From contig NC_049981.1 in the NCBI RefSeq assembly GCF_000003815.2, forward strand, positions 14,651,543 to 14,715,542: DNA of 64,000 nucleotides. The letters run 5' to 3'. The stretch comes from Branchiostoma floridae (lineage: Eukaryota > Chordata > Leptocardii > Amphioxiformes > Branchiostomatidae). Position numbers and translations under genes: made by a program. The first letter of the stretch is position 1; every line of letters begins with the position of its first letter. The notes under the pieces were generated by a model that saw only the letters and a list, made by a program, of their open reading frames with translations, was not told the origin of the DNA and searched no databases. Below are positions 44,787 through 55,441 of this stretch, piece by piece.

Positions 44787-45022
44787 AGGTCATTGTAGCC
44801 TCTACCAGGCTCCGTCGATCGGTGGTCTAATTGTAGAAATTGGACATATCGAGTTAACAGTACGCTAGGGTAGTCGGCCGGCCAGTAAAAACATTACCCT
44901 CACAACGTTAACGTAATGTTTTTCTGGCCGACCGACTCCCCTAGCGTACGATAAACCCTACATGTCCAATTTCTACAATTAGACCCCCGATCCACGGAGC
45001 CTGTTAGAGGCTAAGGTCATTG
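44787..45022. mobile_element. Palindromic MITE with perfect 9-bp target duplication upstream of the sulfotransferase ATG
   Basis: The element proper is 44796-45013, flanked by AGGTCATTG at 44787-44795 and 45014-45022. The arms are tagcctctaccaggctcc at one end and its complement (one mismatch) at the other, with further pairing inward (ttgtagaaattggacat; gtacgctagggtagtcggcc) around a centre near 44900. A 9-bp duplication suggests a Mutator-like origin. It ends 59 bp before the ATG, so it lies in the promoter or 5' UTR. Confidence 0.88.
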
Positions 45023-45080
45023 TGCACGTGGCCTTATGGCTATTTACATTGTACGAGGATCATGACGTTGAAAGACCAAA

Positions 45081-48000
45081 ATGGCAGCAGCTAGTAAGAG
45101 TCATGTGGAAAGGCATACGTACAAGGGAGTGCCTCTGGTTGCCCACATTAAACCGGAAGCCATGGACATTATTCGGGACCTAGATGTACGTGATGACGAT
45201 GTCTTTATCGTCACGTACCCCAAATCAGGTGAGTCCTTCGTGAAGAAAAAGTCTGTTAAGTTAACCGACCTTTGTTCCTTAAGTCGCTCGATCCGGGTCC
45301 GGACCTAAACCTGGACTTGACTGTCTGTGAAAACTTGTGAATTGGCGATACTCAAAACAATTGTCAATTTTGCGAGGACGGGATCTTTTTGGTGACGTAT
45401 CTGACTCCTACTGGCGTATTAAAATCCTATCTTCATGTAGTCAAGGCTAGCTGCCTCTGTACCTTTGATCATGACTGTAGAAACTTCGTACATATGACTA
45501 ATGATTAACTGGACTTCGCTCTTGTTATTTTCTTGGCCCGGTAAGCCCCAAAACGCCTGTTGATATAGTGTGTCCATTTTCCAATTGGCGAAACCCGTTC
45601 CTAATTTTTTTCTGGTCTGTTTTTCTTCGGACCGGTCCAAGAAGAAGAAAAAACGGGTTTGTACCCGTACGATGTACCGTTCCATACACCTAATTGTTGG
45701 TATACCATGTGTCTTGAGTCATATATTCAACCTTCCTGACCACTTACATTTCATGCCGAAAGCAATTTTTGGGGTCAATTTTTTTTTATTCGCGCTCGCA
45801 TAAATTATGGAGTTCCCTGAGGATGTCATCCACATAATCAAATCAACATGGCCTTAGCGCAACTCAAAAAAGCTGCAGTTAGATCCTTATGATATGTTAA
45901 TACGATGTTCGGCAAGATGAAAGACAATTTCAATTCAGCTATTGGTCGGGCACCTAGCGGCTTTCTATGATACAGTAGCAGAACTTTCTATGGGTATGCT
46001 ACTAGTATATTCATGCTTTTGCGTGATAGATCATGGAGGTTATATTTTACCCTGCGTTTGTGTGTGTGTCTGTCTGTCTGTCTGTCAACAAGATAACTCA
46101 AGAACGGCTGGATGGATTAGTTTCATACTTGATGTGTTGGTGGGGTGCGTTGAGAGCTGGAAGTGATTAGATTTTGGGCCCCCTAGCGGCTTCCCTTGGT
46201 ACTGCAGCGCAACTTCCGGTTTTGCTATCTCGTGTTCTGAACACGCTAGATATGGTCACGATTTTTGAGTGTTAGATAGCTCTTGTGCTCAGGAATAAGT
46301 GACATAAGTTTGGGCCCCCTACCAACTAGGTTTGGGATAGCAAGGGCATTTTTGTCAAAAACTTCTGAAGAGGATAACTCAAGAAGGGAACAATGGATTT
46401 TCATGATTTTTGGTATGTACGTACCTAAGACAATGTTGTACAAGATAAGATACTAAATTATGCAAAATAGGAGTAAATTTGCATAATTAATGAGAATATT
46501 CTATCATAGCAGTTTTTTCAATGTATCTCTTGTCCCGGACATGATATAGTCTTGACATTTGGGTGGTAGATAGCTTGCAGTGTCTTGACAAAGTGGGGCA
46601 TATTTCAGCCCCCTAACATGCAATTTCGGAACTGCAGGGGCGTTTTTGTCAAGACATTCCAAAGAGGATAACTGCAGAAAGGATTGACGGATCGACATCA
46701 TTTTAAGGGTGCAGGTAGCTTAGGCAAAGGTGTTCATCATGATATTCATGTTATGCAAATGAGGACCTTATTTGCATAATTAATGAGGAAATTGTATAAT
46801 ACCATTATTAGCAATAACTGGACTTCAATAAATGTAACACTTATAAATTATGATAGATAGAATATAAGCAGATACCAAATATGGTAATGAGGAACTTATT
46901 TGCATAATTTATGTAAAAATTGCAAAGCTGTTTTATCTCTAATGATTGGAATGTTATACTTGTGACATGTGTACGTTAGTCAATGATGAACAACACCACG
47001 CATAAATTATGTTAATGTGTTAGTCAATTGCATGAAATTTACAAAAGCTCTAAATTTTCATGGAGGTATGAGGTCGCCGAACTCTAGTTTACTTTGATGT
47101 GGTTATTTACCATCAACTCAGGAACGTCTTGGCTACAACGCATCGTCTCTTTGTTGCGCTTTGGCGGTGATGTCGAGAAAACAGACCAGACAGAAATAGA
47201 TGTTATAGTTCCGTTCTTAGAAGAAATGTGTGGAGAAAGCGCCACCTTGAGAGAGATGCGCGAGGCTCAGTCACCGAGAATGATGAAAACCCACACTCGC
47301 TTCGACCAAGCACCGTTACAATTGACACAGGGAAAAGGAAAGGTAAGATAACGTTTGAGAAAAAAGGAAGTCGTACCGTGGTGCTTAGCAAACTTTATTT
47401 GCTGCCGAATAATACTAATCAAACACTTGTAAGGTCCTTGATACAATATTGTATAGTATTACATAAATCATGACACACTCCAGTTCAATACCGGGGAATA
47501 GTACCCACCCAAGCGTGTTTACCTAGCCAGCGTGTCGGTGACCGTCTATCTCACAGTCCTCAGGGCAATCCTGACTGGTTTTGCTTCGCATTTCCACCAG
47601 GTGTCTCTGTGGCAGTGTACAGCATGACTACTCTCCAAGCAGAGGTTGAGTNNNNNNNNNNNNNNNNNNNNNNNNNNNNNNNNNNNNNNNNNNNNNNNNN
47701 NNNNNNNNNNNNNNNNNNNNNNNNNNNNNNNNNNNNNNNNNNNNNNNNNNNGTCACTTCTGCAGAATGACATCCCAAACGTGGCTGAGTTTATATCCCCC
47801 TTGTACCTTTCAGGCGATCTACGTTGCCAGGAACCCCAAGGATCTTGCCGTGTCCTTCTATCACTTCCACTTCATGGTCAACACCCTCCAGACCCCCACA
47901 TCGTTCGAAGAATTCCTACAGAACTTCATACATGGCGAAGGTTGTAGAGTTCACCCAATGTATAACACTGCTGCTTAGTGCAACATATTCACAAAGCAAG

Positions 48001-49078
48001 TCTCGTGTTGGAAGATTACATGATAGGGTGTGATTGTTGGCACTGATCATGGCAGCTTTGTGAAGGGACTTTGTCAGAAAAATATCCATCATGATAAATA
48101 CAATGCTGCATGTACATTTAATGAGGAAGGGAGGGGGTACCAACCTCCTGGAAGTCTTGACCCATTAGCAAGGTCACGTGTTTGAAATAGTGGGGCAATT
48201 CACAAGTCTATGCTTACCTGAGATGTATTCCTGGTAAAATAAATAAAGTGAAAGTGAAATAGCCCTGACGATAGTCATAGATATCGAAGATTCGGCAGTG
48301 ATGTGTAACGTATATGTTGTACGTGTCGTGCCGTATTGTGTTGGTAAGCTACGTAATGATTGTAAATGTTCAACCTTCTGTTTACCCTGGCAAGTGAGCA
48401 GGGGAGCATGGCACGAGCACGTACTTGGCTGGTGGCAGCACAAGGACGACTCAAACGTTTTGTTCCTCAGATATGAGGACATACAAAAGGTACAATCTGC
48501 AGTAAAACTTTTCTTGAAAATACCGTTAGCTCTTTACGGCCCATTATCAACTTTCTTTTATCTGAATTAACTATTTACGGTAAGGCTGTTCTTCGTTACA
48601 ACGTTGCTTACCCTAAAATATTTTGATTTTCATGTAGAACACTCGGAAGCAGGTGGAGAAGGTGTCAGAGTTCCTCCAGTGGCACGTGACCCCGGAAGTG
48701 ATAGATAAGGTCGTTGAACATAGTAAATTCAGCAAAATGGCGACCAATCCTGCTACAAACAAGGTCGAAGGGAAGGAGGTCAAGGCCGGGATATTTGACA
48801 CGTCCAGGGGCACCTTCTTAAGGAAAGGTAATAGCTTCCTGTTGTAGACAATGTTTAAGGTAAAGGTCCCTGACTTAAACAGTTCCTATCTAAACCAATA
48901 CATACCCACATAAACTATCATTTGGAACCATGATCCTCCTTATTGAATACTCCACTCCTCCTTTGCAGGAGTGGTTGGTGACTGGACGTCTCACTTCAGT
49001 GATGAACAGAGCCAATGGTTCGACACATTTTACCGGGAAAAACTGGGCCCAAGTGGGCTTAAGTTCGACTTTGAATGA
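45081..49078 (+). CDS. SULT: Cytosolic sulfotransferase (SULT family), 296 aa
   Basis: Exons 45081-45228, 47122-47342, 47814-47940, 48395-48489, 48638-48827 and 48969-49078 join in phase (1,0,1,0,1) to 891 nt ending TGA. It transfers sulfate from PAPS to hydroxyl or amino groups of small molecules in the cytosol. Visible sites: TYPKSGTSW (45-53) is the 5'-phosphosulfate loop, split by intron 1; His107 in KTH is the catalytic base; Arg129 and Ser137 in YVARNPKDLAVS bind the 3'-phosphate; and RKGVVGDW (259-266) is the C-terminal PAPS motif. Numbering is within one residue of SULT1A1, so the model is likely complete. The exon 4 acceptor (ggcaag) was chosen because it restores the family's G-x-V-x-x-G-x-W stretch. 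A poly(A) signal follows 9 nt after the stop. Intron 1 holds an inverted repeat ending 31 nt before exon 2; intron 2 holds an assembly gap within a MITE. Confidence 0.92.
46032..47090 (-). repeat. CTAGAG/ACCTCCATGA repeat family, inverted full-length copy
   Basis: Reads on the minus strand from ctagagttcggcgacctcat (47087 down) to a terminal acctccatga arm at 46032-46042, preceded by a GT/GTCT microsatellite at about 46060-46085. Its 5' end stops 31 nt before exon 2 of the sulfotransferase gene. Confidence 0.88.
47629..47751. mobile_element. Left end of a tactctccaagcagagg MITE followed by a 100-N gap
   Basis: tactctccaagcagaggttg at 47629-47648 matches the terminus of the 19.8-kb MITE. The N run (47652-47751, exactly 100) begins immediately after. 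A foldback element is hard to assemble, which probably explains the gap. It lies in the intron between sulfotransferase exons 2 and 3. Confidence 0.75.
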
Positions 49079-49087
49079 TATAGATAG

Positions 49088-49093
49088 AATAAA
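49088..49093 (+). terminator. Poly(A) signal AATAAA of the sulfotransferase gene
   Basis: AATAAA beginning 9 nt after the TGA stop at 49076-49078, supporting the 3' end of the gene model and a very short 3' UTR. Confidence 0.65.
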
Positions 49094-49289
49094 AAGGTGC
49101 CCCCAAATATTTTTTTTAGTCCAATATCACGTCATGGCACCAATCTGAACATCCATGTACGTTGATTTTGTTTTCGGTGTGTCCCATTGCTTGAGTGTCC
49201 GTTGTTATTTGAACAAGCATAATAGCTCTTTCCACGTGGTAAGCACGCATTACGTTGTGCTGACAGTATTTTAGTTTTCCAAGTGCTCT

Positions 49290-50040
49290 TTCCTGACCAC
49301 AGTGCTGACTTTATCTTTCTGTCCCAAGTGCTGTTTTCCTGTTCCTCTCTGTATCTTCCTGCCCAAAGTGCTGAATATTTCCCTGGCCCTGACTATATTT
49401 CCCTGTCCCTGACTATGTTCCCTGTCCCTGGCAGTATTTGCATGTCACTGGTACTATGTTCCCTGTCCCTGGCAGTATTTGCATGTCCCTGGTACTGGCT
49501 ATGTTCCCTGTCACTGGTGCTGACTGTGTTTCCCTGTCCCTGACTATGTTCCCTGTCCCTGGCAGTATTTCCCTGTCCCTGTTAGTATCTCCATGTCCTT
49601 GCTGCTGTGTTTTCCTGTCTTGGGTACATATATTTCCCTGTACCTGACAGTTTTTCCATGCTTCAGCAGGTGCTGACTGTTTCACTGTCACTGACTGTGT
49701 TTCCCTTTCCCTGGTGCTGACTGTGTTTCCCTGTTCCTGGCTGTTTTCCTGCCCTTTGTACTGGCATTTCCATGCCCCCAGTGCTGTTGTCCTGTCCTGG
49801 GTGCTATGTTCCTTGACCTGACAGTGTTTCCCTGTCCTTGGTGCTGACTGTGTTCCAACGTACCTGGTACTGACTGTTTCCTCATCCTTAGTGCTGTTTT
49901 CCAACCCAATGTGCTATGTTCCCTGTCCCCAACTATGTTTCCTTGTCCCTTGACCAGACAGTGTGTCCCTGGTGCTGATTATGTTTCCCTGACATTGACA
50001 ATTCCCTGTCCCTGACTGTATTCCTCAGTCTCTGTTGTTA
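49290..50040. repeat. Irregular tandem repeat of tgttccctgtccctgg units
   Basis: About 750 bp of variants of 'ctgactatgttccctgtccc', spacing roughly 15-40 bp, pyrimidine-rich on the plus strand. The 163-codon minus-strand open frame over it is low-complexity and not a gene. It separates the convergent ends of the sulfotransferase and FN3-receptor genes. Confidence 0.85.
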
Positions 50041-50204
50041 TACTATGTACAGCACTTCTGCAAATTAAAACCACTGTGAAACTTCCATTTATCATAGCAT
50101 ACTTAAAAGCATCTATAGTATACAGTTTGTAACTCCCTTTTAACATTAGAAATTAGACACATGAAAGAGTCTGAATAAAGACACAGGGCACAAGAGTGGG
50201 GACA

Positions 50205-53200
50205 ATTGGGTGAGTTGTTTTATTATAACAAAGGGAGGAATGACTCCCATAGAAACACTTGTACCTTATCATAAACATTTCTCTCTCTTTGTACATATAA
50301 AAAATTAAGTTGTGGTCAGTATCAGAAGAGGCTCAACCATAAATTTGGGCTCAGGTCTCAAAAGTTTCAGACTTACATAGAAAAATAAGTGTTGTTTTCG
50401 TAGGTATGGACTATCCCAGGGAATTCAGACACCACTCCAAGAAATCATCACTAACCCCCCTGCAAAATGGTATGTTCCCATTTATAGCTGCAATTCAGAA
50501 TGAGCAAAAGCTTGTATGGAGGATTTGAATTTTCCATGGGACATTTGAATTTTAACCCATAGGCTACAGGGGCATATGTCCTCTTTGACCTTTTGCTGAC
50601 ATGCAGTTGTAAGGTTAAAGGTATAAGGTGAACAACCTGAGAATAGACGATTGCATCACATGGTGTCAAAGGCCATAGGTTATGACCTACACCTGACTTG
50701 GTTGTGTGCAGCCATTCAAATGTGCCCATGGAAATTTATGAGTACAAGCTTGAGTGTTACTTTCATCAAACAATGTCTATTTTCCAGAGAAAATAGGATG
50801 TTTCTGAGGTTTTTGAGTATGTATGAGGTTGTCTTCATGTTTCCCTGCTGAGTATTTACAAGGCGGTCACAGGTGACCTCTTGGAGAGGTACATGCAGTA
50901 CAATGGTCACTCGCTAGGTGCTGCTGCTGGTCAGCTTGTCAATACAAAATTTTTGTCTCCAAAATCCAGCAGCAATTCCTAGCAAGTAGGCCCATTTCTT
51001 GGGAGTCGCAGAACTCAAGACAGCTCATTGCAAATTGTGTGCAACTTATCTCCACATTTCACTTCCATTGGCATCATCTAAGAATATCTAACAGCATTGT
51101 GTTCTAATATTCAAATGAAATTGTGTTCTAACAGAATTATTCCCTTATTTCTTTACCAAGTCCAATACTTAAACGTATACATGTACATCCAGAACATGTT
51201 TTTTTACATAGCTCCAAACTGCTTTGGGGTCAGAAGTGTTGAAGTGTCACGTGTTCCATTGCTAACCAAAATGCTATCATACGAAACCACTTTGAAATGC
51301 TGTAGCGTAATTTTCACGTGACAAAATAAATAAACCATTTTGTATTTTGCCTGGTTGGTGTGTTTTGATGAGCCACAATGCACACTGCCCTTTCTCAACA
51401 TATACAACACCTCCTTTTGCAATTTTCCGAAACTGCAGAGTTCTGAGACTGCCCAACTGCCAGTGGAGGGGTTGTGTGTTCACACTAATGTTGGCCATCT
51501 GCAGCGAGACACTGTTATATTTACATGCATGCTTCAAGCCTGTGGTATCTTACCGAAGCAGGACCCACACAAAACCCTGTTTCACAGGAAAAATATGTAG
51601 AATTCATTGAAGCAGAATAATCAGCACTGCCCTACTCCCGGACATTGACATTACCCAGAATTCAATGTAGAAACAGAGTTTTGTGTGGTCAATGGTTGCT
51701 ATGGCAATGAATCACCATGGCAACCCACCTTGACTTTCACTCATCAATAAATTAAAACAAGACATCACCATGGAGATGCTATAAACATGCATTTTGCCTC
51801 GCACTATACCATGTAAGGGAGTCTAGATTTAAAGTCCATATAATATAGTACACCCTCTCTAGTCTTGCTAGTGGGATGGGGATTTCTACATTTGTACAAC
51901 TCTGCCCACCCCTACATCTGCTCTCAGTTTCTCTCGAATTATACTCCACAAAATATTAGCACATACCATTCTTAATTAGGGGTTGAAAGCAGATGTTGTG
52001 CAAACGACATAATGGGGTTTCTACATTTTTTGTCCTCTGTACAATGATTCAACAAGCTACATGAATAAATTATAGTTCACTAGGTGTGACATGAGCTATA
52101 AAATACTACCTGTTGGCCTATGACTACCAACTAAGGATTGAATGGCTAATACAAAATAATACAACCGCTTGGAGGTAGATGCAAGAAATGTGGAAGGTGT
52201 CATAGGTCATATTAATTTGAGGTCTGTATGAGAATTGGTTATTTGGAATCAGATGAAAGGTATATTGTCATTCCGTGACCGTGAAAATTCTGAACCAGGT
52301 CCAACTATCAGGACGTGATCGTTTTGGTGAAGTTGTTTCTTTCTACGTTGCGGCGATATTCTTCAAACATCTACAAACCAAGCACAACGCTACATAGAAC
52401 AAAACTACTTTGGCTTGAGAAGACAAAGAAATGGACAAAACACCACCTTTCCATAAAACCTCACTGTACATAAAACTTCTTCTTTTTGGCATAAAATCTT
52501 CACTTTGTGTTCAAAAACTACTTTCTTCTTCTTTGACATTTTAAAATCAGTGACCTAGCTGACTTCTTTTTCTCTCTCTCTCTTTCTTAAACCCTGCACC
52601 CCTCCGGAGGAAGTGGTATACCCTGGATATAGTGTGTTCGTTGACCACATATGGAGTACCACACTCGTCTTAACTATTTTCTTCACAGAAGCCAACGATC
52701 ACTTACTCTCATGACCAGCAATAGACACTCTATTATACACTCTGTTCCCTATTCCTCATTTTACAATGGATGCTCATTTGACAACTGACCTTAAAAAGTT
52801 GGTTTTCTTTTATCAAAAACTTTGGAATTTGTTATGGATGAATAATCTCTGACTTTGGTTTTATAAAACTCTCAGCTCAAAATGAATATTAAACACACAA
52901 CCAGCTAAAATCTCTCCGATGGAAAGGTGGTGCGGCAAGATACTAGTTTAAAACTACCAATGGAAACAAGGATTCTTTTAACAGCTGGACGACAGGACGG
53001 ACAATCGTTGCATGACTGGTAAAAAGGTGCATGAAATGATACTCAACATAATTCAGGGCCATACCACATGTGAACAAGATGATAATGGTCAAAATTTGTT
53101 TTGCTGCATAAGTGCAGATCCCAGCTGTAATGGCACAAAAGACAACATCCAGTTACATTGTAGTTATAACTCTCAGAATCCTGACCGATAACATTATCAC

Positions 53201-55441
53201 AAACATTATCATATTGGCTGATAACACAAGATATGGCCCTTCACAACATTTCCTTATACCTTCTGGGTGCTACCATTTATATCAGTACACAGTCACTCAC
53301 AGCCTCCCAATGCACAAGAACTTGCAATAAATTATGATAATAAGGTAACATGGATTAATTTACATATAAAAAGTTTAGTAGCAATGTGAGAGCAGAGAAG
53401 CCAACCTAGACCCTATATTATCACATATGTATGAATATGCAAGACAAACAGTAATATTCATAAGAAAGGAACCCACCAATACTTTACATGGCAATCTACT
53501 ACTAGAAGTGTGATGTCATAAAATGTTACCCTTCATGACATCATCATACATATAGTATTACGTTAATCATTCTGTGATTGGCTCAAGTTCTTATCCAATG
53601 GGAAGCCATTTCTCAGGAAGTCAAGTCAAAGGTCCCGTGTTCCCATTGGTCTGACATATTCAGGTCATGCAAAAGAAAAAGACCCTGTCTAGTTAAGTCC
53701 AAATATGGCACTAGTTCTTCTTCCATATTTGGTACAGCTAAAACTCCCTGAGAAGAATCATCAACCTGAATATACCAAATTCTTATGGGGGTGTCTAGAG
53801 ATCTGCAAGGTATACAAAATACAATGTAAGTATATGCAGGTACTAGATGTGGGCATTTTGGCCTGACTTCCAAACTGGCAAAATAAATCTCTTGTCCTTA
53901 TTTTTGGATGAAGTATTGGCAACCATTTGGTATTGTTGTACTTGTGGTTTGACTTTCCTTTGCCACAAACTAGAGTTTTGTTTTGGCAAAAACAGAATCA
54001 ATACAGGAGGGCTTTTGATTAAGAAGTCTGATTTAACTCAGGGAACATGCAAGTAGTGTTAGTTTAAGAGTTGCTTTGATTTTCCATTTTTTAGGCAATT
54101 AACTAATTTTCTTTTGACATAATTTTCAAATTCATTTCATACACTCCTCCTGGTGAAATTGATTAGACACTATTTTCTGGTTCAGATCGTTTTAAATGTC
54201 ATACAATTATTGATCATAATTGCAATACAGCTACACTTTAGCTCTGTTTTAAAATGTTAAATGTGTTTAAAAGGTGATGCACATGATTGACCTATATTTT
54301 ACATCAGATAAAATTCACTATTTGTCATACATTAGTTTTAAAATTGATCGCCTATCAGTCTGCTGGAAGATTGGATCATGCCATTAGATCAAAGGGGATG
54401 ACACAAATGGTAGAGGAGGAAAAAACACTTGGATAATGGGAAACGTAATAAAGTGCCAGACAAACCAAACTACATGAGGTTGGCTTTCCCGCTTTGGATA
54501 AGAACACGGCCTCTACAGACTGTACAAGAGTATGCTGCTGCCCCCCCTGGGAGAAATATGGAACATTCTGTATTTTTACTTTACTTTAGAGAAGTTTTTT
54601 TCCTTTCCATTCTCTGTCAGCTCAGCGCTGTAAACCACTGAAATCTCAAATTATGGAAACATTAACTTGCTAATCATTAAGAAGTCCAAGTTCATGTATT
54701 TCTGACAGTGAGAGGCAGACAGCAGTTATAATAGAAACGGACTTGGCCTTGTGACCAAATGGACAAAACCATGGTGCACGTTTACACTAAGCTACTATCT
54801 TGAGTGCTGATGTTCACTGGATCCCTGGAAATGTGCATGGCAACTGCTTCCTGCTGCCACGGTATAACATAATGCTACACCTTTGTTTAAAAACCTTACC
54901 TTAAAGTATTGATAATTCAGTAGCTACTACAACAACAGTAGTTATATTATACACCTACCGGTACTACATATTACAATACAACAGGTAACCAAGTACCCGA
55001 TGCACTATTACACAGCAGGTCACATGACCACAGTGCACATGTACACCATACCTTGTACCTGATGTACTATTACACAACAGGTTACCTGAGGTAGCGACGT
55101 CTTACTGACAGTGACTGAGGCTGATGGGAAGGGTCGTGCTGTCAACGAGGTAGAGGTCATGCTGGATATATGGTACACCTGAGTCTGAGGTAGTTTTTGT
55201 TCTTTGAGTCTTTTTTTTTTGTTATATTGGCATCTTGACGGCTAACCCATGCCTGGCATAGGAGTTCACTTGAGGTTGAAGGTTGTAGTTCAGAGGTCAG
55301 AGAAACTCAGAGGTTACGCATTTGGGGGGTACTTCCACCCGTGTGCCACACCCTTGCCATGTGGAATAATACTGAGCCCTGCTTGGCAAATCGAGGGTGA
55401 AACCTGGAGACATGGTGCCTTTCTTTGCTTTCTGCCAGAGG
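50205..55441 (-). other. Probable long 3' UTR of the FN3 receptor gene
   Basis: Directly downstream of the receptor's stop codon lie 5.2 kb with no exon-like frame and, unlike the rest of the window, no recognisable mobile element or tandem repeat. A minus-strand AATAAA at 50219-50224 sits just before the repeat at 49.3-50.0 kb begins. The assignment is inference; part of it may be intergenic. Confidence 0.4.
50219..50224 (-). terminator. Candidate distal poly(A) signal of the FN3 receptor gene
   Basis: TTTATT on the plus strand (AATAAA on the minus) at the edge of the repeat-free stretch. It is one of several such hexamers, so the choice is by position. Confidence 0.3.

Noticed and set aside
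44221..44868. 70-118-codon plus-strand frames upstream of the sulfotransferase
   Set aside because: No domain, no splice logic, and the longest ends inside the palindromic MITE.
49413..49904. 163-codon minus-strand frame
   Set aside because: Low-complexity translation of the ccctgtccctgg tandem repeat.
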